From Gammaproteobacteria bacterium (lineage in GTDB: Bacteria; Pseudomonadota; Gammaproteobacteria; GCA-001735895), in contig JAUVCH010000040.1 in assembly GCA_030595795.1 (NCBI GenBank), positions 1 to 34,301 on the forward strand: 34,301 nucleotides of DNA, given 5' to 3'. The notes beneath the pieces are model-generated. The model worked only from the letters and a program-made list of their open reading frames with translations, was not told the DNA's origin and searched no databases. Of this stretch, positions 1 to 8,159 are shown one piece after another (within the stretch, counting starts at the first letter, position 1; the number at the start of each line of letters is the position of its first letter). Both the position numbers and the translations under genes were made by a program.

Positions 1-1175
1 GCTATACCTCGCCGGATAAAATGGTGTCTCTCATTAAAGGTGGCAAACTAGATTTAATCGGTGCGGCGAGACCATCGATCGCTGATCCATTTATGCCCAA
101 TAAAATCGATGAAAACCGACTCGAAGATATTCGTGAATGCATCGGCTGTAATATTTGCGTCACTGCCGACTTCACCAGCACGCCGTTTCGTTGCACACAA
201 AACCCGACTCAGGGTGAAGAGTGGCGACGCGGCTGGCATCCGGAAAATATCGCGCCAAAGAAAAGTGACGATAGCGTGTTAATCGTCGGTGCCGGGCCGG
301 CGGGACTCGAAGCCGCACAGGCATTGGGAAAGCGCGGCTACCAGGTAATACTGGCAGAGGCCACTACCGAACTGGGTGGACGTGTCGTCAATGAATGCCG
401 CCTGCCTGGACTGAGCGAGTGGATACGCGTGCGTGACTATCGAGAAGCACAGTTACACAAGCTCTCCAATGTCGAAATCTATATGGATAATCGCCTCACT
501 GCCGAGCAAATTCTCGAATTTGAATTCCAACATGTCGTCCTTGCCAATGGTTCTAAATGGGTGAATGATGGGCGAGGTCGTGCCAATCACGTGGCAATCG
601 AGGGCGCGCCCGCTGCCCACATTTACACACCAGACGATATCATGGCGGGTGCTAAACCCAGCGGAAAAATCGTCATATTTGACGACGACCACTATTACAT
701 GGGCGGACTGCTGGCGGAGAAATTACGCGGCGAAAGCCACGAAGTTTCGTTAGTGACACCTGCCGCAGATGCATCCAACTGGACGCATTTGACACTGGAA
801 CAGGAACGCATTCAGACTCGATTACTGGAAATGGGCATTGTTATTCGAGCCCATCGCAATTTAACCAGAATAAGCGTTGACGAAGTCGAAATAGCCTGCA
901 CCTATACCGATGCGCGCGAAACCATCGCCGCTGATAGTGTCGTGCTAGTCACCATGCGTCACCCTGAAGACGAGCTATACTTGCAGCTAATCGAAAACCA
1001 GTCGGCACTGGATGCAGCTGGAGTTAAATCGGTGACGCAAATTGGTGATAATTTATCGCCCGGTACGATTGCGGCGGCGGTATGGAGTGGCCATCGTTAC
1101 GCGCGCAAGCTCGACGAACCTGAGAGTAACGCAGTTCCTTTTAAACGAGAACTACCTGGTCAATTGCTTAGCTAA
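1..1175 (+). CDS. TMADH/DgcA-like Fe-S flavoprotein dehydrogenase, C-terminal part (5' truncated by window edge)
   Basis: The reading frame is open from position 3 to the TAA at 1173-1175, so the gene starts before the window; the ATG at 21 is internal. What remains is the end of the FMN barrel (GAARPSIADPF), a [4Fe-4S] motif CIGCNIC followed 11 residues later by a fourth Cys, and an ADP-binding Rossmann domain with GAGPAG. This layout is that of trimethylamine/dimethylamine dehydrogenase and the dimethylglycine demethylase subunit DgcA, which oxidatively remove N-methyl groups in the cytoplasm and pass electrons to an electron-transfer flavoprotein. It aligns by eye along its whole length with the next gene, so the two are tandem paralogues. 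The next ORF begins directly after the stop, which suggests one transcript. The Trp that follows the cluster in TMADH (Trp355) is replaced by Asp, so trimethylamine itself is an unlikely substrate. The family call is firm; the substrate is unknown. Confidence 0.88.
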   Translation, partial: YTSPDKMVSLIKGGKLDLIGAARPSIADPFMPNKIDENRLEDIRECIGCNICVTADFTSTPFRCTQNPTQGEEWRRGWHPENIAPKKSDDSVLIVGAGPAGLEAAQALGKRGYQVILAEATTELGGRVVNECRLPGLSEWIRVRDYREAQLHKLSNVEIYMDNRLTAEQILEFEFQHVVLANGSKWVNDGRGRANHVAIEGAPAAHIYTPDDIMAGAKPSGKIVIFDDDHYYMGGLLAEKLRGESHEVSLVTPAADASNWTHLTLEQERIQTRLLEMGIVIRAHRNLTRISVDEVEIACTYTDARETIAADSVVLVTMRHPEDELYLQLIENQSALDAAGVKSVTQIGDNLSPGTIAAAVWSGHRYARKLDEPESNAVPFKRELPGQLLS

Positions 1176-1205
1176 GTGCAACCGAACAGTACTGGATATC
1201 TAACA

Positions 1206-3269
1206 ATGAACAAACGCGATCCTCGTTACGACATTCTATTCGAGCCCGTAAAAATCGGCCCGGTTACGGCCAAAAACCGATTCTACCAGGTGCCGCATTG
1301 CACCGGCATGGGCTGGTTACGACCGCGCATGGTCGCCGAATTGAGAGGTATCAAAGCCGAGGGTGGATGGGGTGTGGTTTGCACCGAGTATTGTTCGATA
1401 CACCCCGCATCTGACGATACGCCCCACCCGTCGCATTCGCTGTGGGATAAAAACGATATTAAATCGCATCGCTTAATGACCGATAAGCTGCACGAACACG
1501 GTGCGCTCGCTGGTGCCGAGTTATGGGTGGGCGGTAGTCGGTCGGCCAATCTGTTAACTCACGAAGTGCCCATGGATGTCGCTTCTATGCCGAATTCGAA
1601 TAGGGACCCATATCAGTCTCGCGCCATGGATCGTAACGACATTAAAGAATTGAAGCGCTGGCACCGCAACGCGGCATTACGTGCGAAAGAAGCCGGATTC
1701 GATATCGTCTATGTCTATGCCACGCATCATTATCTGCTGGACAATTTCCTCAACCCGAAACTCAATACCCGTAGTGACGAATACGGCGGTTCTCTCGAAA
1801 ACCGTATGCGCCTGATCCGGGAAATAATCGAGGAAACCAAAGATGCAGTCGGCGACAAATGCGCAGTCGCGGTGCGATTTACGGTTGACGATGGCGGTGG
1901 TGCTGACGGCGTGCCGGTGCATAATGACCGTATGGCGATGTTCGAAGCCATGGCCGAACTACCGGACCTCTGGGATATTAATATCAGGGATTACTCGCTG
2001 GAGATGGGCGTTTCCAGATTTACCAAAGAAGGCGCGCTCGAAGCCTATATGTCGGAGGTCAAATCGAAAACCAGTAAGCCGGTAGTCACGGTCGGACGCT
2101 TTACCTCACCCGACACCATGGTTAGTCAGGTGAAGCGCGGCATTGTAGATTTTATCGGCGCTGCACGACCTTCAATTGCAGACCCCTTTCTGCCACAAAA
2201 AATAGAACAGGGGCGATCCGAAGATATCCGCGAATGCATCGGTTGTAATATCTGTTATACCGGTGACAGCAGAGCCGTGCCGATCCGATGCACCCAGAAC
2301 CCAACCATGGGAGAGGAATGGCGGCGCGGCTGGCACCCCGAAAAAATTGATCCGAAAGGATCGAACAGTCGTATCCTGGTGGTCGGCGCAGGCCCGGCTG
2401 GTCTGGAAGCGGCGCTGGCCCTGGGCCAACGAGGCTACGATGTGATGCTTGCCGAAGCCAGCCTCGAACTCGGTGGTCGTGTGAGCAATGAAAGCCAGCT
2501 ACCGGGACTGTCGGAATGGGCTAGAGTGCGCGATTATCGAGTGACGCAATTAGCCAAGTTAGCAAACGTCGAAATTTATCGTGATAATAAACTGGACCTG
2601 GACGACATTCTCGCCATAGCCGCCGATCATGTTGTCATCGCGACTGGCGCAAAATGGAGAAACGACGGTTACGGCCATTATCACGATACTCCCATGCAGC
2701 CTTTAACGCCAGGTAGTGCCATTTATACGCCCAACGACATCATGTCAGGTCGCCTGCCCGAAGGTCGAACCCTCGTTTACGATGACGATGGCTTTTATAT
2801 GGCTAGCGTCATTGCCGAAAAGTTGCAACAAGAGGGAAATGAAGTCATTTACCTGACACCCGAAAGCAAAGTGTCAATATGGAGTGTCAATAATGCCGAG
2901 CAGCCGCGTGTCCACCGACGGTTGGTGGAATTAAATATCGAGATTATCCTCAATCACGGACTCGACGGCTTCGATGGCGAGACCGCTACTTTGAGCTGTG
3001 CTTTTACAGGACGTCAGCACGATATTAAAGCTAGCAACGTAGTGATGGTAACTTGTCGAAGCTCAGAAGATAAACTCTATTACGATTTACAAGACGCCAT
3101 TGAGAGCAAGCGCGAAGGAATTCCAAAAACTGTTAAACGAATCGGTGATGCCGAAGCCCCGTCGATAATCGCGGCGGCCACATTTGCCGGGCATAAATAT
3201 GCTCGCGAACTGGACTGTGACATCGATGCAGACAACCCGTTCAAACACGACCGAGTATTTTTTGAATGA
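1206..3269 (+). CDS. TMADH/DgcA-like Fe-S flavoprotein dehydrogenase (N-demethylase family)
   Basis: The ATG at 1206 gives 687 aa, close to family length (about 690-730). A GTG at 1176 would add ten residues with no family look (QPNSTGYLT), so I prefer the ATG. The N-terminal Old Yellow Enzyme-type barrel has FYQVPHC with Cys32, matching the Cys30 of TMADH that binds FMN covalently. Tyr62 matches substrate-bowl Tyr60, and Tyr171/His174 match catalytic Tyr169/His172. The [4Fe-4S] ligands are Cys344, 347, 350 and 362. The Rossmann domain starts near residue 394 (GAGPAG). Aligning back from SRF, TMADH Trp264 becomes Tyr and Asp267 becomes Glu, and Trp355 is Asp. The bowl is therefore altered and suits a methylated amine bearing a polar or charged group, such as dimethylglycine or dimethylethanolamine. 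Its stop overlaps the next start (ATGA), indicating translational coupling. TMADH residue numbers are from memory. Confidence 0.9.
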   Translation: MNKRDPRYDILFEPVKIGPVTAKNRFYQVPHCTGMGWLRPRMVAELRGIKAEGGWGVVCTEYCSIHPASDDTPHPSHSLWDKNDIKSHRLMTDKLHEHGALAGAELWVGGSRSANLLTHEVPMDVASMPNSNRDPYQSRAMDRNDIKELKRWHRNAALRAKEAGFDIVYVYATHHYLLDNFLNPKLNTRSDEYGGSLENRMRLIREIIEETKDAVGDKCAVAVRFTVDDGGGADGVPVHNDRMAMFEAMAELPDLWDINIRDYSLEMGVSRFTKEGALEAYMSEVKSKTSKPVVTVGRFTSPDTMVSQVKRGIVDFIGAARPSIADPFLPQKIEQGRSEDIRECIGCNICYTGDSRAVPIRCTQNPTMGEEWRRGWHPEKIDPKGSNSRILVVGAGPAGLEAALALGQRGYDVMLAEASLELGGRVSNESQLPGLSEWARVRDYRVTQLAKLANVEIYRDNKLDLDDILAIAADHVVIATGAKWRNDGYGHYHDTPMQPLTPGSAIYTPNDIMSGRLPEGRTLVYDDDGFYMASVIAEKLQQEGNEVIYLTPESKVSIWSVNNAEQPRVHRRLVELNIEIILNHGLDGFDGETATLSCAFTGRQHDIKASNVVMVTCRSSEDKLYYDLQDAIESKREGIPKTVKRIGDAEAPSIIAAATFAGHKYARELDCDIDADNPFKHDRVFFE

Positions 3270-5647
3270 CACCAGAGTCTACCAGTAGTATTAGATTTCT
3301 TGCACCAGTACCGCCGCAATTTTCGCAACAGCAGGCCGAAGAGACAGCGTCTGAACTATTCGGTCTCGAAGGTGAGTTCAAGCCGCTAAATAGTGAGCGT
3401 GATCAAAATTTTCGTATCCAAACCGACGATGGAGATTATGTGTTCAAGATTTCGAACGCGAAGGAGGATCCTGCCGCGATCGATTTTCAAACCCAGTCGC
3501 TGTTGCATATCGCGCAGAGTGATGCTTCGCTACCAATCCCACGGGTTATTCTGACCAGCGATAATAAACCACAGGCATTCATGACATCAGCCGAGGGGAG
3601 GCAGCATCTGGTTCGCGTTCTCAGTTACCTGCCCGGCACTATCCTCGCCGAGGTACCGCGTAGTAGGCATTTATTCAAAGACGTGGGACGCGTGATTGCA
3701 CAATCGGGTATTGCACTACGTGGCTTCTTTCATCCTGCGGCGGGCTACGACCTGCTCTGGGATTTACGCCATCTGGTGAAATTGCGGCCACTCACAGAAT
3801 ATCTCGACGATACGGCGTTACGCCACGCCATCGAGCGCGACCTCGATTATACGCTGGAGCATATTTTTCCACGGCTTGCTGGAATGCGCAGTCAAATCAT
3901 CCATAACGATGGCAATACGCATAATATTATCGTCGATCCAGCCAATCCGACAAAGATAGCCGGGTTAGTTGATTTTGGCGACACGATGCACGCACCGTTA
4001 ATCTTCGACCTGGCTGTGTCGGCCGGATCTATGACCCTGGATAGCGACGACCCCGTCGAAACCCTGTGCGATGTTGCATCGGGCTACGATAGTGTTGCTG
4101 CACTAGAGAATGACGAAATCAATCTACTGTCGCACCTTGCCGTTGGTCGTATAACGCAGGAACTGCTCGTTGCGGCGAAAAGAGAGTACGACGATCCAGA
4201 TGCACCCGCTTATGTTATCGATGGCCAGGAAGCCTACCGTACTGCGCTTGATCAACTGTTGAGTCTGGGGCACCAGCATATCCGTGGGCGATTACGAGAT
4301 GCCTGCCAATTCCCTACCGATTGCCCAACCGGTGTAGCAGTTCCGGGGGCAATACAGGATGACATCAAACCGTTGTTAAAGCGTCGTCAGTTGTCTCTCG
4401 GCAAAACCCTGGAACTGGCTTATGACCAGCCGTTTCATGTGGTACGTGGTGAAGGTGTCTGGCTATACGATGCAGACGGCCAACGCCATCTCGATGTTTA
4501 TAACAATGTCCCGCATGTCGGCCACTGCCACCCGCATGTCGTCAAAGCGGTTAGCCGTCAACTGGCGACACTGAATACTAATACGCGTTATCTTTTCGAT
4601 AATGTTGTCAGCTATGCCGAACGACTCACCGCTACCCTGCCCGGTAGCCTCGATAGTTGTATCTTTGTTAACTCCGGTAGCGAAGCCAATGATGCGGCGA
4701 TGCGTATCGCCCGAACCTTAACTGGCAATCAGGGCGCGATTGTCGTCGAAGACGCCTACCACGGAATTACCGAGTCGATCAATGAGTTATCCCCGTCGGT
4801 TTATCCGGGCAACCCGCCTCAACTGGCAGCACGTGTCCGCGCCATCGAAGCACCCAACATGTACCGGGGCCAATTCGCTGACGACTCCGAAAATGCTGCA
4901 CGACTATACGCAGAAAGCGCCGATATCGCGATTCAAAGCCTGGCTCAAAGTGGCCATGGTACCGCCGCTTTTATGGTCGACGCATCGCTTAGCAGCAGCG
5001 GCATTCTGCCCAAATTACCAGGCTATTTACCCGCCGTGGTCGAAAAGGTTCGCGCCGCTGGCGGTTTGATTATTGCCGACGAAGTACAGATTGGTTTCGG
5101 ACGCAGTGGATCGCATTTATGGGGTTTTGAAGCTCAGGACATCATGCCGGACATCGTCACACTTGGGAAACCAGTCGCCAATGGCATCGCGATGGGTGTT
5201 GTTATCACTACTACCGAGATACGCGAACGCTTCGGTGAAGAAATCGATTTCTTCAGCACCTTCGGCGGCAACCCAGTCGCCTGTGCCGCAGCACACGCGG
5301 TTCTCGATGTCATCGAGCAGGAAGGATTGCGCGAAAATGCACGAGATACGGGTGACTATATACGCACAGAACTTAGTCGGCTTTCCGAGCAAAGCCCTGT
5401 CATCGGCGACGTACGCGGACAGGGGTTATTCTGCGGTGTCGAAATCGTACGCGATAAGACCAGCAAGGAACCCGCTGCAGATATTGCCGATATCATCCGC
5501 AACCGATTACGTGAAAAACATGTATTGGTGGGCCGCGAGGGTCGAGACGGAAATATAATCAAAGTACGCCCGCCTCTGGCATTTAGACACGAGCACGCCG
5601 AAATATTAATATCGACCTTCGCAGATGTATTAAAAACCCTCGAGTAG
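3266..5647 (+). CDS. Bifunctional APH-type kinase / class-III aminotransferase-fold phospholyase (ETNPPL/PHYKPL-like)
   Basis: This 793-aa fusion starts in an ATGA overlap with the preceding dehydrogenase. Residues about 25-300 form an aminoglycoside/choline-kinase-like domain, with catalytic loop HNDGNTHN (His213, Asp215, Asn220) and a following LVDFGD metal-binding motif. Residues about 365-793 form a class-III PLP domain, with SGSEAND for phosphate binding, ADEVQ (Asp605) contacting the pyridine nitrogen, LGKP (Lys635) for the Schiff base, and FGGNPV. These motifs resemble human ETNPPL (phosphoethanolamine phospholyase) and PHYKPL (phosphohydroxylysine phospholyase) rather than ordinary transaminases. 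Those enzymes release Pi and ammonia from an O-phosphorylated amino alcohol and leave an aldehyde. The kinase domain resembles hydroxylysine kinase. One polypeptide can therefore phosphorylate a hydroxy-amine and cleave it. Ethanolamine, 1-amino-2-propanol and hydroxylysine are candidates. The domains are firm; the substrate is inferred. Confidence 0.88.
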   Translation: MTPESTSSIRFLAPVPPQFSQQQAEETASELFGLEGEFKPLNSERDQNFRIQTDDGDYVFKISNAKEDPAAIDFQTQSLLHIAQSDASLPIPRVILTSDNKPQAFMTSAEGRQHLVRVLSYLPGTILAEVPRSRHLFKDVGRVIAQSGIALRGFFHPAAGYDLLWDLRHLVKLRPLTEYLDDTALRHAIERDLDYTLEHIFPRLAGMRSQIIHNDGNTHNIIVDPANPTKIAGLVDFGDTMHAPLIFDLAVSAGSMTLDSDDPVETLCDVASGYDSVAALENDEINLLSHLAVGRITQELLVAAKREYDDPDAPAYVIDGQEAYRTALDQLLSLGHQHIRGRLRDACQFPTDCPTGVAVPGAIQDDIKPLLKRRQLSLGKTLELAYDQPFHVVRGEGVWLYDADGQRHLDVYNNVPHVGHCHPHVVKAVSRQLATLNTNTRYLFDNVVSYAERLTATLPGSLDSCIFVNSGSEANDAAMRIARTLTGNQGAIVVEDAYHGITESINELSPSVYPGNPPQLAARVRAIEAPNMYRGQFADDSENAARLYAESADIAIQSLAQSGHGTAAFMVDASLSSSGILPKLPGYLPAVVEKVRAAGGLIIADEVQIGFGRSGSHLWGFEAQDIMPDIVTLGKPVANGIAMGVVITTTEIRERFGEEIDFFSTFGGNPVACAAAHAVLDVIEQEGLRENARDTGDYIRTELSRLSEQSPVIGDVRGQGLFCGVEIVRDKTSKEPAADIADIIRNRLREKHVLVGREGRDGNIIKVRPPLAFRHEHAEILISTFADVLKTLE

Positions 5648-5684
5648 CTCCCATGTCCATAACCCTATACGGCCGACACACGTC

Positions 5685-5712
5685 GTACAATGTACAATGT
5701 ACAATGTACAAA
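5685..5712. repeat. Tandem 7-bp repeat (GTACAAT) upstream of the cupin gene
   Basis: Three perfect copies of GTACAAT (5685-5705) are followed by a fourth, GTACAAA. Each junction also forms the palindrome TGTACA. The repeat sits in the 155-nt gap between the kinase/phospholyase gene and the cupin gene, about 90-118 nt before the cupin start. It could be an operator array or a simple-sequence repeat. A 7-bp period would put neighbouring sites on different helix faces, which argues mildly against a classic operator array. Confidence 0.6.
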
Positions 5713-5802
5713 AGGTACTCTGATCCCTCGAACAATTGAACCTAAATTATCATCTATTTTTTTATGTTATATTCCAGTCGCAAAAGTTTAGAGGAGTAAC
5801 CT

Positions 5803-6555
5803 ATGCCCGACCAAACTGTCATCAAGTACGATTCCCAGGGAGACCCAGAAACGGGATTACAAACCTGGGATCCAATCCCGCAGGACATCATTGCCGCTGG
5901 CAACCCTGTACAAAGAGGCCACCAGTATTTCGGCACAGAAGAAGACAGTGTCATTTCAGGTGTCTGGGACTGCACAGCGTTCGAACAAAAACGCTTCCCC
6001 TACGATGTCGATGAATACATGCTTGTACTTGGAGGTTCCATATCGATAGAGGACAAGTCCGGTCATACCCAAACCTTTCGCGCCGGAGAAAGTTTCATCC
6101 TGCCAAAATATACCGATTGCGCCTGGAAGCAATCTGAGCTCGCGCTCAAATTTTATTTTATTCACGATAATTCCGCTAGCAGCCCACCCGAGAACGCCGA
6201 AGACCTCGCTGCTATCAGAATTGATCACTCGGCAGCATTGCCCAGAGTTACCGATCTCGATGCATCTCAGTTTATGAGCGGTTTGCCGGATATGGGCATG
6301 AATGTTTTATATTCAGACCCTACTGAAAAATTGGCCATTGGCCTTTGGGATTGCGGTCCGATGAAACGCGTCCCCGGTACCCTCGCTCGTAGTGAACTCA
6401 TGCATATCCTCGAAGGTAGTGGCTCGATTACGAACGCCGATGGAGTCGTGTTTAATTTTAAAGCGGGGGATACTTTTCTGGTTCCAATTGGTATGGGCTA
6501 TCAGTGGCAAAACGACGAGTACGTTAAAAAAGTGTTTTGTAGCTATACTCCGTAA
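5803..6555 (+). CDS. Double-cupin (DUF861-like) protein
   Basis: The protein has 250 aa and a strong ribosome binding site, GAGGAG at 5791-5796, seven nt before the ATG. It holds two cupin folds in tandem. The first is at about residues 60-115 (DEYMLVLGGSISIED then AGESFILPK); the second is at about 185-250 (SELMHILEGSGSI then AGDTFLVPIG). The pattern matches the Cupin_3/DUF861 family (ureidoglycine aminohydrolase-type cupins, with EutQ as a more distant relative). The His-x-His metal motif of classical cupins is absent, so a metal-dependent reaction is doubtful; a binding or non-metal role is as likely. It follows the amine-catabolism genes on the same strand after a 155-nt gap with an AT-rich -10-like TATATT at 5768-5773, so it may have its own promoter. 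The role in the pathway is unknown. Confidence 0.7.
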   Translation: MPDQTVIKYDSQGDPETGLQTWDPIPQDIIAAGNPVQRGHQYFGTEEDSVISGVWDCTAFEQKRFPYDVDEYMLVLGGSISIEDKSGHTQTFRAGESFILPKYTDCAWKQSELALKFYFIHDNSASSPPENAEDLAAIRIDHSAALPRVTDLDASQFMSGLPDMGMNVLYSDPTEKLAIGLWDCGPMKRVPGTLARSELMHILEGSGSITNADGVVFNFKAGDTFLVPIGMGYQWQNDEYVKKVFCSYTP

Positions 6556-6718
6556 GCAGCAAGGATGGCTGGCAGCCTGTCTGACTAAATCAACCACTCG
6601 GATTAATTCTCCAAACTTTCACTGAATTTATTTAGTATGGTGGTTCACAAAGTAGGAATATTATTGATTTTTATTATTTTTATTTAAAGAGAATTAGATC
6701 GTTTTGAATTATTTGATC

Positions 6719-6724
6719 TATAAT
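6719..6724 (+). promoter_or_regulatory. Probable -10 box before the HD-GYP/EAL pair
   Basis: A perfect TATAAT lies 69 nt before the HD-GYP start, in an AT-rich gap of about 240 nt with no gene. The -35 region is weak (TTAGAT at 6694-6699, spacer 19). The 5'UTR would be about 60 nt. This is the only promoter-like signal I see before these two c-di-GMP genes. Confidence 0.4.
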
Positions 6725-6792
6725 ATCCAGGGATAACATGTTGCGTAGATTTCATCCTTACAAATATAAAGGTTAAAGATAAAGCTAAGAAA

Positions 6793-8148
6793 ATGGAGAA
6801 TTTGTTAAAAGTAAATACCAGCAATTTAGTCATTGGGATGTACATTTCTCAACTGGATCGTCCGTGGCTGGAGACGCCTTTTCTGGTTCAGGGCTTTTAT
6901 GTCAAGAATAGAAAAGATATCGATATTATCAGCAATATCTGTGATTACGTTTTTGTCAATTCCTCGGCTTCGAGCAAAAAAATAACCACCAGCATGGCTA
7001 CTGTTAGCTCTGCTATGGGCAAGAATCCTGTCAACGCAAAGACTAACACTTCCAACTCAACTTCGGCGGATAACGCTGAATCACCGCTTCGAGATATTGC
7101 CGCCATTTCAGGCAAGATCAAATCTAATAGTAAAGCGTCACCCACTTCAAAAGGCGCTGGTTTATTCCCCGGTAAAAAGCTAAAGGCATATGCCGACACA
7201 TCAAGTTGGGACGAAGAGAGGTCTTCCGCCGTAAAAGCTGTTTCCTCCCTTCACGAGTGCCTGAACGACATCCTCTCTCGAAATGAAAAAGCCGGATCGC
7301 TTGAAATTACGAGAATTAAGCGAGCCGTCGAACCGATGGTTGATTCCGTCACGCGTAACCCAGACGCCTGTATCTGGCTAGCGCGGATGAAGGAAGAGGA
7401 CAACTATATCTACCAGCACTCTCTGGGATCTGCGATTTGGGCCGTGGCTCTGGGTAGGCAATTAGGGCTTCCTAAGTCGGATTTACGATCTCTGGCGATT
7501 GGCGGTTTATTATTTGATATAGGTAAACTAAAGTTAAAAAAAGAAATACTGAAGGCGAATCGTCATCTCACCTCCAAAGAAACTAAAATAATGAGGCGGC
7601 ATGTCCAGGTAGGCGTTAAATTATTAAAGGATGATGGCATAGGTAATCAGGATGTAATCGATATGGCCGCACATCACCATGAGCGTCATAATGGTACGGG
7701 ATACCCTCAGGGGTTATCTGGTGACAATATCCCCGTATTTGCGCGTATAGCCGCAATAGTCGATTGTTATGACGCGATTACCAGCGACCGAATCTATGCC
7801 AAGGCCATTTCTCCTTCACAGGCTATAAAGCAGCTTTACGCCTGGAAAGACATTTATTTTCAGGGTGAGTTAATCGAAGAATTTATTCAGGCGGTTGGCG
7901 TATATCCGGCGGGCACACTGGTTGAATTGTCCTCGGGTGAAGTAGCAGTTGTGGTGGGTGAATCCCGCTCCCGACGTCTGCGGCCACAGGTAATGCTATT
8001 GCTGGATAGCAATAAACAGCCCCTGGACGATATTAACTTTCTTAACCTGCAGGAAGTTACGCACACGGAAGATGGGCGGCCGCTGAATATCATCGATAGT
8101 CTAAAGCCAAACGCCTATGGCATCGATATGAGCGCGATTGAATTATAA
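6793..8148 (+). CDS. DUF3391/HD-GYP domain protein with degenerate HD dyad
   Basis: The protein has 451 aa. The N-terminal region (about 1-50, KVNTSNLVIGMYISQLDRPW) is typical of DUF3391. It is followed by a Ser/Asn/Thr-rich linker (about 55-125) and an HD-GYP domain (about 190-365). HD-GYP proteins hydrolyse c-di-GMP with a bi- or trinuclear iron site. HHHE at 294-297 and GTGYP at about 301-305 are intact, but the hallmark HD is FDIGK: Phe241 replaces the metal-binding His and Asp242 is kept. Variant dyads occur in some DUF3391-type HD-GYP proteins, so activity may be lost or altered. No receiver domain or membrane segment is visible. The next gene, an EAL protein, starts 11 nt downstream, so the two are probably co-transcribed and may work together in c-di-GMP turnover. 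Confidence 0.88.
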   Translation: MENLLKVNTSNLVIGMYISQLDRPWLETPFLVQGFYVKNRKDIDIISNICDYVFVNSSASSKKITTSMATVSSAMGKNPVNAKTNTSNSTSADNAESPLRDIAAISGKIKSNSKASPTSKGAGLFPGKKLKAYADTSSWDEERSSAVKAVSSLHECLNDILSRNEKAGSLEITRIKRAVEPMVDSVTRNPDACIWLARMKEEDNYIYQHSLGSAIWAVALGRQLGLPKSDLRSLAIGGLLFDIGKLKLKKEILKANRHLTSKETKIMRRHVQVGVKLLKDDGIGNQDVIDMAAHHHERHNGTGYPQGLSGDNIPVFARIAAIVDCYDAITSDRIYAKAISPSQAIKQLYAWKDIYFQGELIEEFIQAVGVYPAGTLVELSSGEVAVVVGESRSRRLRPQVMLLLDSNKQPLDDINFLNLQEVTHTEDGRPLNIIDSLKPNAYGIDMSAIEL

Positions 8149-8159
8149 AGGGCTCCTAA

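Noticed and set aside
1..6555. Methylamine/trimethylamine utilisation operon in the strict sense
   Set aside because: The substrate-bowl residues differ from TMADH and no Mau or GMA-synthase genes are present in the window.
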